A DNA stretch of 64,000 nt from Argopecten irradians (GCF_041381155.1 NC_091137.1:27387351-27451350), one strand, 5' to 3'; counted from the stretch's first letter, positions 48,371 through 61,879 are shown. The notes: a model not told the origin generated them from the letters alone. A program made the numbers and translations.

Positions 48371-50432
48371 ATAATTTTTCAGCTTTAATATATATCTATT
48401 AAAAACAAAGATTTAAATAATGTTAACGTTGATCCAAAGAGGGTTTTAAGGAGTAGGCCTATTATAAGAGTGCAGCCCTTCGTGCGTGAAGGGTACGAAA
48501 TGCTAAGCACTTCTAAGGTAACACTTACATGAAAGTATAAGAAAAAACTCAATATTTCAAATTCAATCCTACACACTGAGAGCTTCAGTTTGCGGCTGCC
48601 AAGTGATACACTACCTTCCAATATAATCAGCTTGCCAAAAACGGAATATCTGTAACAGAAATAAAATTTCTTTCTTCTCCAATGGGGTTTCCTTCTCAAA
48701 TGGGGGGTTGGAGATAAGGATAGAGGGTGAATATATGAGTAAGAAAATGAACAGAAAATTTGGCCCTGTTATTTCCATAAATTGCACTTTTCAAGATTGT
48801 ATAATGATTACTGAAAGCACCATTTTTAACATAAGTTAGTACATTATTAATCAAAATGGGGCAGACTTCATTGTCTCAATTTTGATAAAAGTCACAATTT
48901 AAATCACCTCCATTTCTTACTATGGTGCTAAAATTAGAACACAGGTAAAATTCATTCAACCATGACATTTGCACTGAATTTCCCTGATGGCTTTACATTG
49001 TAGTCAATGGAGAGCACCTAAATTGACATCGTTCAACAAAGTTAGACAACAGAATTTGATATTTCACCCACAGAAACATAGAGTTTTGGATCAGTTGTAA
49101 GGCATTCTAAAAATTATGACGTTCTTTTTTGATAATTATTTTTAAAACATCATTATCTGTTTTCTATTCACAGAATTCCTCATTTGGGTAACTTATTGAT
49201 TACTACAAACAGGTAACTGTTACTTAAATGGGTAACTTTACCCATATGCAGGGTTGTGCCCAACCTGTATAATGTAATTCCGTTCACATATGAAATTCTT
49301 TGACTAAGAGGGATACTCAAACAAAACATGCACAGAGTCTGTACAGTTCTGAGACATATTACAGGCTCTGTGCATGTTTTGTTTAATATCTGAGTATGTG
49401 AATCCCGCTTTGGTATTTTTAAAGTCCGGTACGGATGTTTAAGCGTTACAGTGAGGATATATTTTAATGAAGAAGCCCTCAAGCTCACTGCTTTTAATGC
49501 ATAGCTAAAGAACCAGCGGGCACTTGCCGGGGGGGGTAAGCTTACACAGTACCAGTTGTAATGAGTACATGCATTATGGTAAGTATGTTTTTAGCTAGTA
49601 AATTGCTACAATTTCTTGTTATATCAATTTGGAAATAAAAAATTACCAATTTTGTAGAAGAAGGTGCATGACACTTCTTTTTGTCTAACTTCACATTGTT
49701 TTTCCCCCGACTCGTACACTTAAATTACCTCCTCCTTGAAGAGTTCCGAATTGTAAATCTAATTGAGAAATCAAAGCGGATGATTCCGGAAGGTGATCCA
49801 GATTGAGAATGAAATGCGCACGTGAACTTGAGAAAAAGTGAGAAAAAAAAGTATTGAAAAAAGGTGTTTAGTTCCATAAAATATTTTATATATGCTTTTA
49901 TTAAGTTGATACTATCCAAGGCAAACATTCGCTTGGCACATACAAAAATATTCTGAACAAGCAGAAACATTTGTACAAAAGTAGATCTATATGTACTTGT
50001 AAGTATATAATCTAAATAGCTTGTACATGTGCATAGATTATTGGAATCAAATGATTAATTTAAATATCAACATTCATGTTTCATGAAGTTATCAAAATAA
50101 AATAAGTCATGCTGCCATTCACATACTTATAGAAGATATTTCTTCTTCTTCTTATCGTAAGGTCAAGCCGTCAATTATGACGATTTACGGTAGGCCTATG
50201 GGTTTTAAATATCTGCTTATAGGCACGCTCACACTTATGACCAAATGTATTTGGGGCTGGATTTTATGTTGATATTTTTCGGCAATGTCTATTCAAAGCT
50301 GCCTTAAGACTGTCCAGTGACTTTGAATTCACAATGCGGCTTATTTAAAAGACTACAACTAGACTAGTCATCTACAACTATTAGCAAAGCAGTGCTTTCT
50401 GAGGTTGAGTCATGATCTTTGTTTCTCTAGAT
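48371..50432. other. Intergenic; one 19-bp hairpin, otherwise nothing recognised
   Basis: Between ACTR5 and the dioxygenase gene. Contains the inverted repeat AAACAAAACATGCACAGAG (49319-49337) / its exact inverse (49366-49384) with a 28-bp loop, and a G-run at 49530. Frames at 48385-48699 and 49180-49488 lack support. Confidence 0.5.
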
Positions 50433-50690
50433 TCATCCTATATGACTCCTCGTCCTCAGATCACGTGATCTCCTGATCATTTTGTTCCCTCTCTGGCTTA
50501 GATGGTCGAGTCCAGAAATAATTATATACATTTGGATGACATCGGTTCTTTTCCTTCTACATTCTAGTGTTGGTAGACCTAGGATCAGAAGCCTTTCTCT
50601 ATACGATTTGTCGTTCAGCCATTTCACTAACTTTGTTGCCCTTCTTTGAACTCCATCCAAAGCTTGTATGTCCTTGAGGTATATCAAGGA
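50433..50690 (-). pseudogene. LINE reverse-transcriptase 3' fragment
   Basis: Encodes ALDGVQRRATKLVKWLNDKS, YRERLLILGLPTLECRRKR and TDVIQMYIIISG, the standard segment after the polymerase domain of CR1/L2/jockey-type non-LTR elements. Nothing upstream of it is intact. A dead fragment. Confidence 0.8.
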
Positions 50691-51031
50691 CGTATATGAT
50701 ATAAATCCTTGGGATTAATAAATGAAAAAAAAAGTTACTACTATGAGCGTTACAGTTCAGTCAGTATTACACCCGTAAGTATGAAAGAAATATATATATA
50801 TGAAGCATATGTTTGTAATTATCGTTGTTAGCACTTCCGATATGGAACATGATAATTCCAACATAATAATGTAAACTACTATTGCATAACAAATTTTCTT
50901 GAAAAAAAATAATATAGACATATTCATGTCCACAAGTACCTAGCTATGACTTATGCCCACATATAATTTGGACTGTTGGTGAGGTTTACACGAAATAAGT
51001 CAAAATTTAACTTACTACATCGATGTCTTAA

Positions 51032-51542
51032 CTATAACAGTACAATACTTGTTATATCACCAAAATTGTAATAAGCTGGACATTTTTCATCAGAATTACG
51101 TGATATACATTTATAAAAAGTTGCTAATGAAGGTGTTGATCTAGTCGCTTCATCCAGGTCATTCCACACACGAAGAGAAGAAGGTATAAAAGAAGATTTA
51201 GTTAGAGAAAGTCTATAAAGAGGAAATCTATAATTGCCGTTAGTTAAAGCATAGTTATCAGTATCGCAGACTTTTGGAGGAAGGAGTGAATGGAGATAGT
51301 TTGGTACTAAATTATTCACGATTTTGTAGACTGAACTAAGTTTTTTTCTTTTGCGTCTCAGAAAGTGTCTGAAGGCTCTTTTCGAATATAAAGCAGAAAT
51401 AGTTATATATGAAGGTAAAACCAGTATTAATTCGCGCGGCTTCTGATTCTAAATACCAATCCCAAAGCTCACATGCTATTCTAAAATGGGTAAAATAGAA
51501 GATTTGTAAATACGAGGTAAAGCATCTCTTTTGATGCTCCAC
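51032..51542 (-). pseudogene. Second LINE C-terminal fragment, frame broken
   Basis: Frame 51032-51319 has NYRFPLYRLSLTKSSFIPSS and LRVWNDLD, a common C-terminal segment of bivalve LINEs. The adjacent frame 51336-51542 has ELWDWYLESEAARINTG from just upstream in the same protein. The two are in different frames. A TTAA MITE (51531-51890) interrupts the upstream side. Confidence 0.75.
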
Positions 51543-51890
51543 CGCCGACAGAGCATAAATGATATTCTTTATTTGAACATTAATTGGTGTTTACTCGTGT
51601 ATATATATGCCTAATTAAAACAAAAAATAATATAAAATAATTTATTTCGCCTTTGGTGCATGCGCAATCAGTACTTTATTCTATATAGGATATAGTGCCA
51701 CGGAATTTTTTCGGGATGCAATTAATTATTTTTCATATTTTTAACTTGAATTAAAATTAGAAGCTCAAACTTTTTTTAACGGTGGTAATGGTGTAAAGTA
51801 AGTAACTTTTGTAACTGAAGAAAATTACTAAATCGTCTCCTCCTGTTTTTGATAGTGAAAAAAATATCATTTGTCAGCGGTGGAGCATCT
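51531..51890. mobile_element. TTAA MITE family copy 4
   Basis: GATGCTCCACCGCCGACAGA at the left and CAGCGGTGGAGCATCT at the right, followed by TTAA (51891-51894). The left TTAA is damaged (CTTTTGATG). Confidence 0.9.
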
Positions 51891-51894
51891 TTAA

Positions 51895-52969
51895 CATGTA
51901 ATTTTTTTATAGCAGACTAAATATTTAAAGTCTACGTGATCCCCACATGCAGCATAAAAAATGAGAAAAGTAGCATTGAGGTGCTGTTATACCACCAATC
52001 AACAGAAAGAGAGTGAGAACAACGGTCAGCCGAGAGCCAGTTAAGTGCACGAAGTTTACGGTGAATCCTGATGTAAGGTCATTAGTACTGTTTTGGGCAT
52101 ACATGGTCCAAAGAAAAAAATACTAATGGAATATAAGATCTAAAATCGATAGAATTGCGATTGTGTTGTCTGAGATCAAAATTAGGATGAGAAAGTCTTA
52201 AAAGACATATCCGTTCTAACATAAATATGTATACCATGTCCCTCTCCATTGTTTTATTTTATTATAGTGTCTAATGGTTTTCGAAGTTCTGTAATGAGAA
52301 GACACTTAGTCACAGCTTTGGATAGTATTTTGCATTGGTATAGGTTTTAGCGATGTTACCAAACAAGCTACCGACCTACTCATCACTAAAACACTATGTA
52401 AGTATCTATGATAGATAACAATGATAATTTTTGTCCTTGATTCAGGTCAATTTACATTTACATCTACGATATATCGTCTAGCATACAGAGTCTACTCAGT
52501 AGTGTGGTATGTATACGGCATCATCGTACCTCGCTTTGTCTGTTGTGTTTGATTACAAATAATGACGTTACAAATGCCGAACTGCCACGACGAGTTTATT
52601 TTTAAGTTGTTATGCAGTGAAAGATATTCTAGATTTATTCACGATGTACTATATACTAGTTGTACATGTGTGTACATATATTACGAGGTCTTATCAATGT
52701 AAACTTGTGTTATCACCTATATCTCAGAGTCGATTGTGCATCCCAATCGAGTAACAACGTTAACCGGTATACGTACACACTGTAAGTTGGTCACTGGTAA
52801 TATTATTGTAAATATGCATTCTAAGAATTCAATGTATGTTTATGATACCTGTAATATCGTTTCAATTACTTATCATATCAAGTTAACGCTACCATTATGA
52901 TATAAACCAATTTGTTAGAATTGCATTCAATTTCAGGTTATTTCAATATATCTTATTAATCGAGAGAAG
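51895..52969. other. Intergenic upstream of the dioxygenase gene
   Basis: No gene recognised. Holds the presumed promoter and 5' UTR of the gene that starts at 52970. Confidence 0.4.
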
Positions 52970-55900
52970 ATGGCGGATATTTCCGGTAAGTTTCTTACAC
53001 TTATTTATATATCAACAAGCAATTGAATCGGTGTTGGTAAGTGTACGTATCTTGATAATGATAACTAAATTATCACAACTTTAAACATTCAATGGAATTT
53101 TCGTTGGTAACATCTTTTGTGGCATGAAAAACGACTATTTAAATGAGCAGGAAATAAATTAAATTCATGTTGCATATATACACAAGTTTATTTTTAAACA
53201 TCACATTTAATCTTGTTGAGCAAAACTGCTTTTGATATTTTTCAAGTTTGATATCACTCTTTTTGCGTTAGACCAGAAATTACAGCACATCAGCAGAGCT
53301 ACACAATGATAAACTATAGGTAGATTATTTCTTTAACCAAACTGGTAGTTCATTGATGTACCGTCAACCAATCTGATATCGGTTGTAATGTAAATAAATG
53401 TACAGAATTGTCACGACCGTGGGATGGTTTCCTTTTGTGTTCCAGTATACAACTTCAGTGAAGATTTCAAAGTGACAGAAGATGTTAAAAGGGACTTCGA
53501 GGAACACGGCTATATTATTCTTAAGTATAAAAATACACCGACATGTTATGTCAATAACTTCCAGACATGGTTCCAATAATTTGTGTACACGTTCATTCGC
53601 ACACCATCGATAGACAAACATTTATATTTCTAGATTTCGAGTGAAGCACTGAGAGATCTCAAGGTTTTTTTAAGAAAACCTAGATACATCTCCAGTTTCT
53701 GAAGTGAGTGAGAGATGAAAAGTTTCGAAACATCATAAATTGTAAGAGTGTTTTAAGAGATTCTCAGAATTCGAGATATGCACACATTTATACTGAAAAT
53801 ATTCCTACGTTTGAATTTAAGCTGTCATACTTTATGCATTATCGATACTCTAGAGGTTGCTATTAATCATAGTCGTGTTATAACAAACCTAGAGGCATAT
53901 AGATGGAGGAAAAAATACTACAACACAGACCTACAAGGAATTTCTTTGAACATTTACAGAGAGCAAGGCCCAACGTTAAAGCCATATGCAGCGTGCCTTT
54001 ATTAGATTCGGTTGATTTACATCAAAAGACCAAAACCTGTCCTATCAGTTAGCGTACTCAGAACCTTCCTTTTTGCTATGGCATAGTCTATACCAAATCA
54101 TAAAGCTTTTCATGCATGTCCTCAAACCTTTGAAGTTTCAAGATTTTGTATATCTTGACAGTAAATCAAAGCTGCAGATCTATCATCAATGTGGTATTTC
54201 TGTCACGAGTAAACATTTTATAGAGAACAAGTGAAAACTGAATCCTTCCCAAAATCAAGGCTATCTTTAATTTATAATTACTGATAGAAGTAAACAAATC
54301 CAGGATGAAATTGAATTTTGTATCCTGCATTTGGACAAATGGCAATTGTTGAGATTTTAAAGGGTGTGCAATGTACTTTGTATACGAGTTCATCTATATT
54401 GACATAACGCACAATGTTCGGTCACTTTTACGTCACGCCGGAATTTCATTGGAAAAAGCGTTGAACAGTAAAATAATATAAGCGCAATACTATTTTTTTA
54501 AATTGAAAAACAGAAAGGATATATTTATTCAATTACGGGAGGACTTTTATCAAAATATTTGTAATATTTATTTTTCTATTGATGTGTTTTTGTTGAGAAA
54601 ATGACGTTTTTTGGCGCGACAGATGTAACACGCACCTGTATGCGGTTTCAGTTAAAGTGTCACTGTGGTCATACTGAACACCACATGGCGGTAAAATTTG
54701 ACAAAGAGATTCCCCAAAAACGAACTATCATGATGTCATTTCGTTATAATGAATTGTGACGTCATACTTCAAAATGGTGGACTTTGTTTGTAGACTTGCC
54801 GATCGACAGATCCGAAGAGAAAAGATAAAAAAGTGAAAAAACACAAATACACACAGTACAAAACGGTACTAATACATGAGATAGAGACAATAATTGTTAA
54901 TATAAAAATACGTTTTTTCTTCTATTTTAACAACATGTCAGAAAATATAGACTACGACGTCGTTCTACCTTTTTATCGAACAAAACGTTTGTCTTGCAGA
55001 AATGACACAAAATGAAATTTTTAGATTGGCTGTTCTGTCACGCAAGTTCACGACGTTGAAAAATGACTTTATATTAGGAAGTATGTTTTCTATTCAGAAT
55101 AAAAAAAATACGTTTTTGCTAAAATATACGTGTGCAAAATCTCTACTGAAAATTCAAAAAAGTATTCGAAAAATTGTGTTTTTTTCTTTGTCTTGCAGGT
55201 TTGCCGAATGTCGGAAATGACGTCAATTACGCTCGTCATGTTATAAGATAATGACGTCTTTTACATTCAATAACGTTACATAAAAGTGACCGCGAACATT
55301 GTGCGCGACGTCATTACATAAATGTTATGAGAGAAAATGCATTTCTTTGCCCAACATATTAGTGTCTGTTTCATTGATGTAGAATAAAAACAATGGTCCT
55401 TTGTTGCTAATGATGTTTTACAATGCTTAAAACATTTATTTTTGTTCTGATATAGGGGATTACTAGACAAGGAGGAGGTATCTCTGATAGAAAGCGCCAT
55501 AAAAGGACCCGGATTTAGAGAGAACATATACGGGGCAAGTTACATTGGTGATATTGTCTTATCTTGAATAATACGTGTCCTATTATATGTATACGAATAT
55601 TTATTTGACCACTGCATAAAATACTGAGACATAACCATTGACCTTGTTGTATCAAAAGTAATACTTTTTTTCATGCGATAGGTAGTCATTTAAGCAGTGC
55701 ATTACAAACATAAAACTCTCATGTACAATTCTGTTCTCTTTCAACATTGAATATGACAATGAAGTTAAAATACCAAACAATCATCTTCAACAGGATAACG
55801 AGTATGGTAAGAAAACAGACAAGGTACTATGGAAACATCCCGGAAATGACATCACTGGAATGTTGGCTAGGAGTGAGAAAGTAGCCGGCATATCAGAACA

Positions 55901-58900
55901 GGTAAGTAGAACAGATAAGAATAAATGACGCGTATTTTTACTGCATGGTTGCCAGCATTCTGGGTGACGCCAGGTCTTAATTTTGACTCCGTTCCCTGTT
56001 TTATTTCCCTAGCTTCTGGGAGGAGAGGTGTACCATTACCACACAAAGTTAATGATGAAGGAGGGCGGACGGGGAGCTAGACACGTATGGCACCAAGACT
56101 ACGGGTATAATGTCTCCCAATATAGTTTTATAGAAATTGAATCGTATAAAGGCCATATAGAATAATACTAACCACTTTTAATAGAACTATGCTGTGTTAT
56201 TTGCTTTGTAGTTTATAAACGCATCTGTGAAGCTAAGGCTTAAACGTTTTGATAATAGTGGTTTACCTTAAGATGAAACAGAAAACTGGCTAACATTAAA
56301 AAACAATCGAACAGAAATATGTAGGGTAATGTTATGGTTACATTATATAATTAGTCAAGGTAACACCAGGAATATAGGATTTACGACTTGGTAAATAACT
56401 GCATGAATATTATTTGCAAGACCGACCTCCTTCTAGCGCACACATATATACATATCTATGATTATATTTTCTAACACATGCTATCCTGTTGTATTTCCCT
56501 TTAGGTACTGGTACAGGAACGGCTGTCTCTTCCCTGATATGCTGACAGTTTTCATTCCATTGGATTATTGTAGACAAGAGAACAGTTGTCTCCAGGTCCG
56601 TCTCGAAACTCTCTTATACTTAACCAAACCATTTCCCCCTATTTCGTTGAATTAAAAAAACAATGCCTATTGCAGAATATCAGTGCACTCTTATACACTA
56701 TTTGAATATTTTTGAAAATCCACGAAACTTTTGATGAACCTTTTGTGTTGACATTTTGATGTTGTTTTGCGCTGTTTACATGCTTTTCATCGATATTTTG
56801 AATACAGTTTCGAATCATTAATTTTATGCAATGGCCATTTATATACATACATAACGTTTTTAACCACTCTCATCGCTTATACCTTAATATGATACTTCAA
56901 CCTTTGTATGTTTCTTATTCATACCAAAATACTCTTTTTACATCCACACTTAGTTACTAAGAGGCTCACACAAATGTGGCAGGATCGACCATAAACCAAT
57001 TGGAGAGCAGAACGGATGTGACGTAGAAAGAATGAACGAGATTATGGCTGTATGTCCTCATCAGTACATGGAAATGGATCCTGGTAAACAAGCTTCAGCA
57101 CTTTATAACGTTAACATTGGACACGAATCATGTCGCATCTACCGGCATGGATAATATCATAGAGCTAGTACTTATCTCGTGGTTGAAATGTTAATGTTAT
57201 GCATTGCGTGTACATGATTTTATTTCAACCGTTGAAAGCATTTACACTGTTAATCCAACCCAGCAATAATTAAGATTGTAAAACAATCCTAATCCAAAGC
57301 CTCTTTTATGTTACAACTACGGCCAAAAAAACATGTCTGTTTAGGGTTACAGTGGCCAAAAAATAGGGTCGGTTGGTCGGGAGGATTTTTTTAGTGTCTT
57401 TCACTCTAAAATAATGACAGGAACCGGAGTCTGAGATCGAAATCCCGACTTTTATTTTTTTGTAGAAGAGTGAAAAACAAATTAGAGTCGGAGGTAAAAA
57501 AAAAATAGGGTCGATCGGGTAACCCTTAACAGACATATTATTATTTTTTGGCCCAAGTCAACCACTGGTTGAAGTATAAAACACACAGTGATATACACAA
57601 GGATACGTTTCAGTTCATTCTCATTCTAATAAATGCCATTTTTATGTCAACACATGTTATTGACAGATATGGTGGTACAGTCAATATGATGGCATAACAT
57701 ACTGAATAAATGCCATTTACGGATATGCTTTTTCACATTAGATGATGGCATATTTACAGTATATCATTCAATGTATTTGAGAGAATGCTATGTTTATGGA
57801 CACAAAAGTATTTTATTAGGGGATACTATTTTACCGATATTGTTTTCTACATTTGAGGGGATGTCATTACTAATATTTTTTCTGTTTTATGGAATGTCAT
57901 ATTTATTTACAGTGTATGTGTTTCTCTCCATTTTAGGGGATGCCATATTTTTCCACTGTAACATCATACACTCTAGTAGTGATAATAATAGTGATAAGAG
58001 GAGGTGGGCGTTTTTAACGGCATTCAACAAGGCAACCAATAACCCAACTAAGGAGCATCACCACCCGCAGTATACCCCACTGGAAAAGGTACGCAGATAT
58101 TGGTTAATTATTTGGGTTCGAACGGTAGAACGTAAGGGAAAACCTAAACTATGAAACCAAAGAATAGTGTCTATGTACCAACGACTGAAAAATCTTAAAA
58201 GATGCTCCACCGCCGACAGAGCGTACACGATACCCATCATTTGAACAATAACTGATATATAATCGTGTTTATATGTGTCGAATTAACATAAAAATGCATA
58301 TAAAATAGGTTGTTTTGCTTTTGGTGCATTCACAATAAGTACTTAATTCCATATTGGTCATAGTGTCATGGATTTTTTTTCGAGACGCAAAGAAGTTTTT
58401 TTATGATATTTTAATCATGAATCAAAATAGGAAGCTCAAACTTTTCAATGGTGGTAATGGTGTAAAGTAAGTAAATTTTGTAACTGAAGAAATATACTAA
58501 TTTGTCTGCTACTGTTTTTGAGAGAGAAAAAATACCATTTGTTGGCGGTGGAGAATTTTTAAATGCGCGTTGTGATGAAAATGCTCTGGTATATAGATAT
58601 ATATGAACTACACTATCGAATGGATGCTGTAAATTTTAGACTAATCAGTGCAAAATACCAACCAACCCTTCTCAACCACATGCTGAAGAACCATGCATAC
58701 TACATAGTAAAGAGTAAAAGGCTTTAATATTCCATACATTTAAAATATTCCACCGATGCTTTAATATTGCATCATCCCTATTTATACGAATGGTCTGACG
58801 TTAGATAAATCTATCAATATTATTTAATGTTTTGTTATCAAATGTTATCGGGCATATATCTTGGTTATTTACATTTATAAAAAATGCTCATATTTACCAA

Positions 58901-59244
58901 CATATTTGCGCATGTATTTTCCCTCATCTCTGAATTTTCTCATTTCTGGAAAATAATTACATTATGCAGCGACATGCTAAGGTCCTATTGATAGTATGAA
59001 CATATTCTTATATCTGAGAACTGAGAATATTTTATATAATTTTATATACACCAGTTCCCCTATTCAGCTTGCATATAATAGAGTCCCATAGTTCCTCATA
59101 CCTGTTACTTTCTATATTGATTAGGTGCCGAACTCTGCCATTAAGTCTTGTAAGAATTTCACGGACATGTCGGGGAAGATCTTCGTGGACCCAGCCAGAG
59201 ACACCACGTACAAAGGGAATTTTATGGATACGAAGAAAGCCTAG
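52970..59244 (+). CDS. Phytanoyl-CoA dioxygenase (PhyH) family protein, L-proline 4-hydroxylase-like, nine exons
   Basis: Exons 52970-52985, 53446-53524, 55456-55534, 55794-55901, 56013-56104, 56505-56595, 56954-57083, 57937-58088 and 59125-59244; total 867 nt, 288 residues, phases all compatible. PhyH enzymes are Fe(II)/2-oxoglutarate oxygenases. Seen here are an N-terminal [17 protein letters not shown] helix region, the metal motif H121-Q-D123 in [12 protein letters not shown], the distal histidine H210 ([11 protein letters not shown]) and a following RRW arginine pair to bind 2-oxoglutarate. Also present are [20 protein letters not shown] and ENIYG. The set resembles invertebrate proteins named L-proline trans-4-hydroxylase-like; the substrate is not proven. 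There is no signal peptide or PTS2-like start (MADIS...). The intron after exon 3 is GC-AG (GCAAGT at 55535). The start is the only ATG before a phase-1 GTAAGT donor. AATAAA at 59384-59389. Confidence 0.92.
54408..55305. mobile_element. 898-bp TIR element in the dioxygenase intron
   Basis: CGCACAATGTTCGGTCACTTTTA at the left, with its near-exact inverse ending TAAAAGTGACCGCGAACATTGTGCG at the right. GACGTCA-type motifs recur inside. No transposase frame and no clean target duplication. Non-autonomous DNA element by inference. Confidence 0.7.
57321..57552. mobile_element. Imperfect inverted-repeat element (232 bp)
   Basis: GGCCAAAAAAACATGTCTGT then TTAGGGTTAC at the left; GTAACCCTTAACAGACAT and TTTTTTGGCC at the right. 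Lies in the intron between exons 7 and 8 of the dioxygenase gene. MITE-like; family unknown. Confidence 0.65.
58199..58558. mobile_element. TTAA MITE family copy 5
   Basis: TTAA at 58195-58198 and at 58559-58562; starts AAGATGCTCCACCGCCGACA and ends GGCGGTGGAGAATT. More diverged than other copies. In the last intron of the dioxygenase gene. Confidence 0.9.
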
Positions 59245-59540
59245 ATTAGAACTAATCAGACATATTGATGACACTGAACGTGGATAACTGGGAAGTGACT
59301 ACTTTTTCAGATCAATGAAAACACAAAATCTATTGTCGTATATATTCAGGACATTCAAATTAAAAAGATTGCTCAATTACACTAATAAAGGATGTCTCTT
59401 TTACACTATTTATTACCTTGCAGAAGCTCGTATTTACATACGATATGCATCGAAAAAATAATGAAAACATGAATAAAAATTTTAAAACATAAATTTTAAT
59501 GCTTTTTATGTTTCTGACTTTATTTACCACTGTACCAGTT

Positions 59541-59876
59541 TTAAATGCCATTCTGTGCAGTATTTAGCAGAATAGAGAAAAGCGCATTTTTATCTATTTC
59601 AGTAACAATGGTTATGTTCGGATCTTTCTTGAGCATGCTGTGCCAATCTACAACCATTTGTCCATAGGTGAACTTTCCCTCTAGCTCTACAGTGGCGTAC
59701 ACGTGTTCGGTCTCTCTTATGACCTCTGCTGGCCTTAACATACATGCCGCTAAAATCTCATCAGCCAATGTATATTTCCAGTCTTGTTCGATAGAAAAGG
59801 CGACAGGGTTCTGTTCAATATTCTTTAAAAATTGGTTGCGCTTTCCAGGGAATCTTCGTAGTTCATGGTATTTATC
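59541..59876 (-). CDS. Inosine-uridine preferring nucleoside hydrolase, last exon (partial gene)
   Basis: Acceptor ...TTTCAG at 59877-59882, then 111 codons in phase 0 and stop at 59541-59543. Segments fit the C-terminal third of nucleoside hydrolases: YTLADEILAACMLRPAEVI (the domain around the DE/DP pair), HVYATVELEGKFTYGQMVVDW and NITIVTEIDKNALFSIL. The N-terminal DxDxxxDD calcium-binding motif must be in upstream exons that I could not find before 64000, so the rest lies beyond a repeat-rich intron or outside the window. AATAAA on the minus strand at 59519-59524 is 17 nt after the stop. Convergent with the dioxygenase gene, 296 bp between stop codons. Confidence 0.85.
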   Translation of the reverse strand, partial: DKYHELRRFPGKRNQFLKNIEQNPVAFSIEQDWKYTLADEILAACMLRPAEVIRETEHVYATVELEGKFTYGQMVVDWHSMLKKDPNITIVTEIDKNALFSILLNTAQNGI

Positions 59877-60660
59877 CTGAAACAAAACACATAGTTTTGG
59901 ATGTTCGTTGTACTTTTAATGCTTATAAATTTCTGCGTTGTAATCGTTTTGCCCTCTCGAATAAAAAAAAAATGTTACTTAATTTTGAAATACTTATATA
60001 TTTGAAAGCCAATAAAATTACTGAATAATCGAATCGGCTGATCGACTAGCCTATTGTGGCCTTGAAAATGTATGTGCTTTACATATAGAGGTTCCCCAGT
60101 AAGTTACGATTGGTTATCAGATTTCAGATTTTATTAATACACTCTGGGCACACCTTTGTGTGCCACAAGAGATCAATTTATACAAATCATACATGACAGA
60201 CAGGGTTAATTGATAGTACAGTGTGAACATAATAATAGCGTACTCAAGCGTACATATTCGTTAGTTGTATGATTGTAGTATAAATAACAATATTTTACGT
60301 ACATAGGAGAGTAGCATAATGAATAGTCATCGAATATTATAGACTCTTTCATATGTATGATAGGGTACCCGAGGGTCACAAATGTATAAAACCGAACAAC
60401 ATTTTGTGATCCGTAATCCCTATCCTTCATATCCACAAGGTATTTTGCAATTTTACAACTATAAAAATTTTGAAATAATATATACTTAATAGTTCGTGAT
60501 ATTTTCATTGACCTTTAGTCTTTTATAGTAAAGCCATAGCATGTTAAAATTTTACCGAGGAAATATACATTTTTTTGACGCCGTTACACTATTGAGTGGG
60601 TTGCCATGAATACATTGATGATTTATTTCCAGTATTACACGTGTAGGTATGAAAGAATGA
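59877..60660. other. Nucleoside hydrolase intron, nothing recognised
   Basis: No further exon seen. The minus-strand frame at 60206-60508 has no similarity or splice support. Confidence 0.4.
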
Positions 60661-60765
60661 ATTTATTCCACACGAGTGAGTTATTTTTAAAAGTTACAAA
60701 AGACATTATTTTCAGCGAGTGTCTTTTGTAACTTTTAAAAAATAACTTACGAGTGTGGAATAAAT
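60661..60765. mobile_element. Foldback hairpin element (~105 bp)
   Basis: ATTTATTCCACACG ... AAAAGTTACAAAAGACA and the inverse TGTCTTTTGTAACTTTT ... CGAGTGTGGAATAAAT, with a ~16-bp loop and small mismatches. No clear target duplication. Confidence 0.75.
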
Positions 60766-61879
60766 TTAATATTCAACAACCACGAGTAGTGTGACCTGTT
60801 TCTTCCACAATCGTATTCGTTTTTAGCCGATAGAAATACGGCAGGGATACGGTAATATGTATTTACCGAAATATGCAAATAAGGTGTAGTAATACTTTCA
60901 TCAGCAAAAAGACACTAATTACTATTAAAAAATCATCGTTTAATAAAGAATCCGTAGATATCAAATTCTTCTAATTTGGAACACCTTTATTATTAAATAA
61001 TATCATTTAACGTCTTATTGAGTTCAAATTTTCATAGTTGCTTCCAGAAATTGAAACTCAATGTCGTACTACATGTATACATGTAAAAGCATTCGCACGA
61101 CACGGCATCGTTTATTTCCCGCCAGATAATCACCAAGCCATTACCATCAAGATCAAGTTCGTTTCATACACGTTAAATCTACGAAACTCATCAATGAAAT
61201 TTGTATCCGTCAAGATGTATTATTAGTGCTAAAGCTCAATTTAACATGTATGAAAATGTCACCTATTTTGATACAACGACCACGACGCATACGCTTCCCA
61301 ACAGCAGTTTTGGACGTCAATCGGCGATCACAACATAGAATGACGTCATTTGATTATTGATGACGTTGACAATGATGACGTGACACTGAGAAATAAGTAG
61401 TTCGGTCAAAGTTCAGCGTGTCAGCCAATCAGAATGCGTATAGAGTTTATACCACATGTGGTATAAACAAATTGTTAATCAACAGCTGCAGTATTTATTC
61501 AATGTCCTGAGAGTTGAATAACACCGTCTATTGTGGTAGAAAATTGCATAACCACTAAATATATTTTGATTTTACTTAAGCTCATACTTTTATCTTTAAT
61601 AGAACTTGAACGCTTAATACTTTGTACAGAGTATAAATAGATTGAACATGTAGTAGTTATACAATTGTATATTCAATGCTATATCATATAACATATATAA
61701 TCGGTTATATCACAACATAATAAGAAGTAATAACATACAAGTAATATAAATGCAGGTGTATGTAACAAGTACACTGTACTTTTTGATCAATTTAAAATAC
61801 ATAACTGCTCTATTTGTTTAAGAAAATAACTCACTCTAGTTAATAGAGTTCGATTACAGATTTCAAACATGCCTTCTAT
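60766..61879. other. Non-coding, nothing recognised
   Basis: AT-rich; contains the 10-bp palindromic-like ATACCACATGTGGTAT at 61449-61464 but no larger structure or gene. Confidence 0.4.

Noticed and set aside
49180..49488. 102-residue minus-strand frame
   Set aside because: Spans a hairpin repeat and has no similarity or splice support.
60206..60508. Possible upstream exon of the nucleoside hydrolase
   Set aside because: The translation lacks any nucleoside hydrolase motif and there is no donor in a matching phase.
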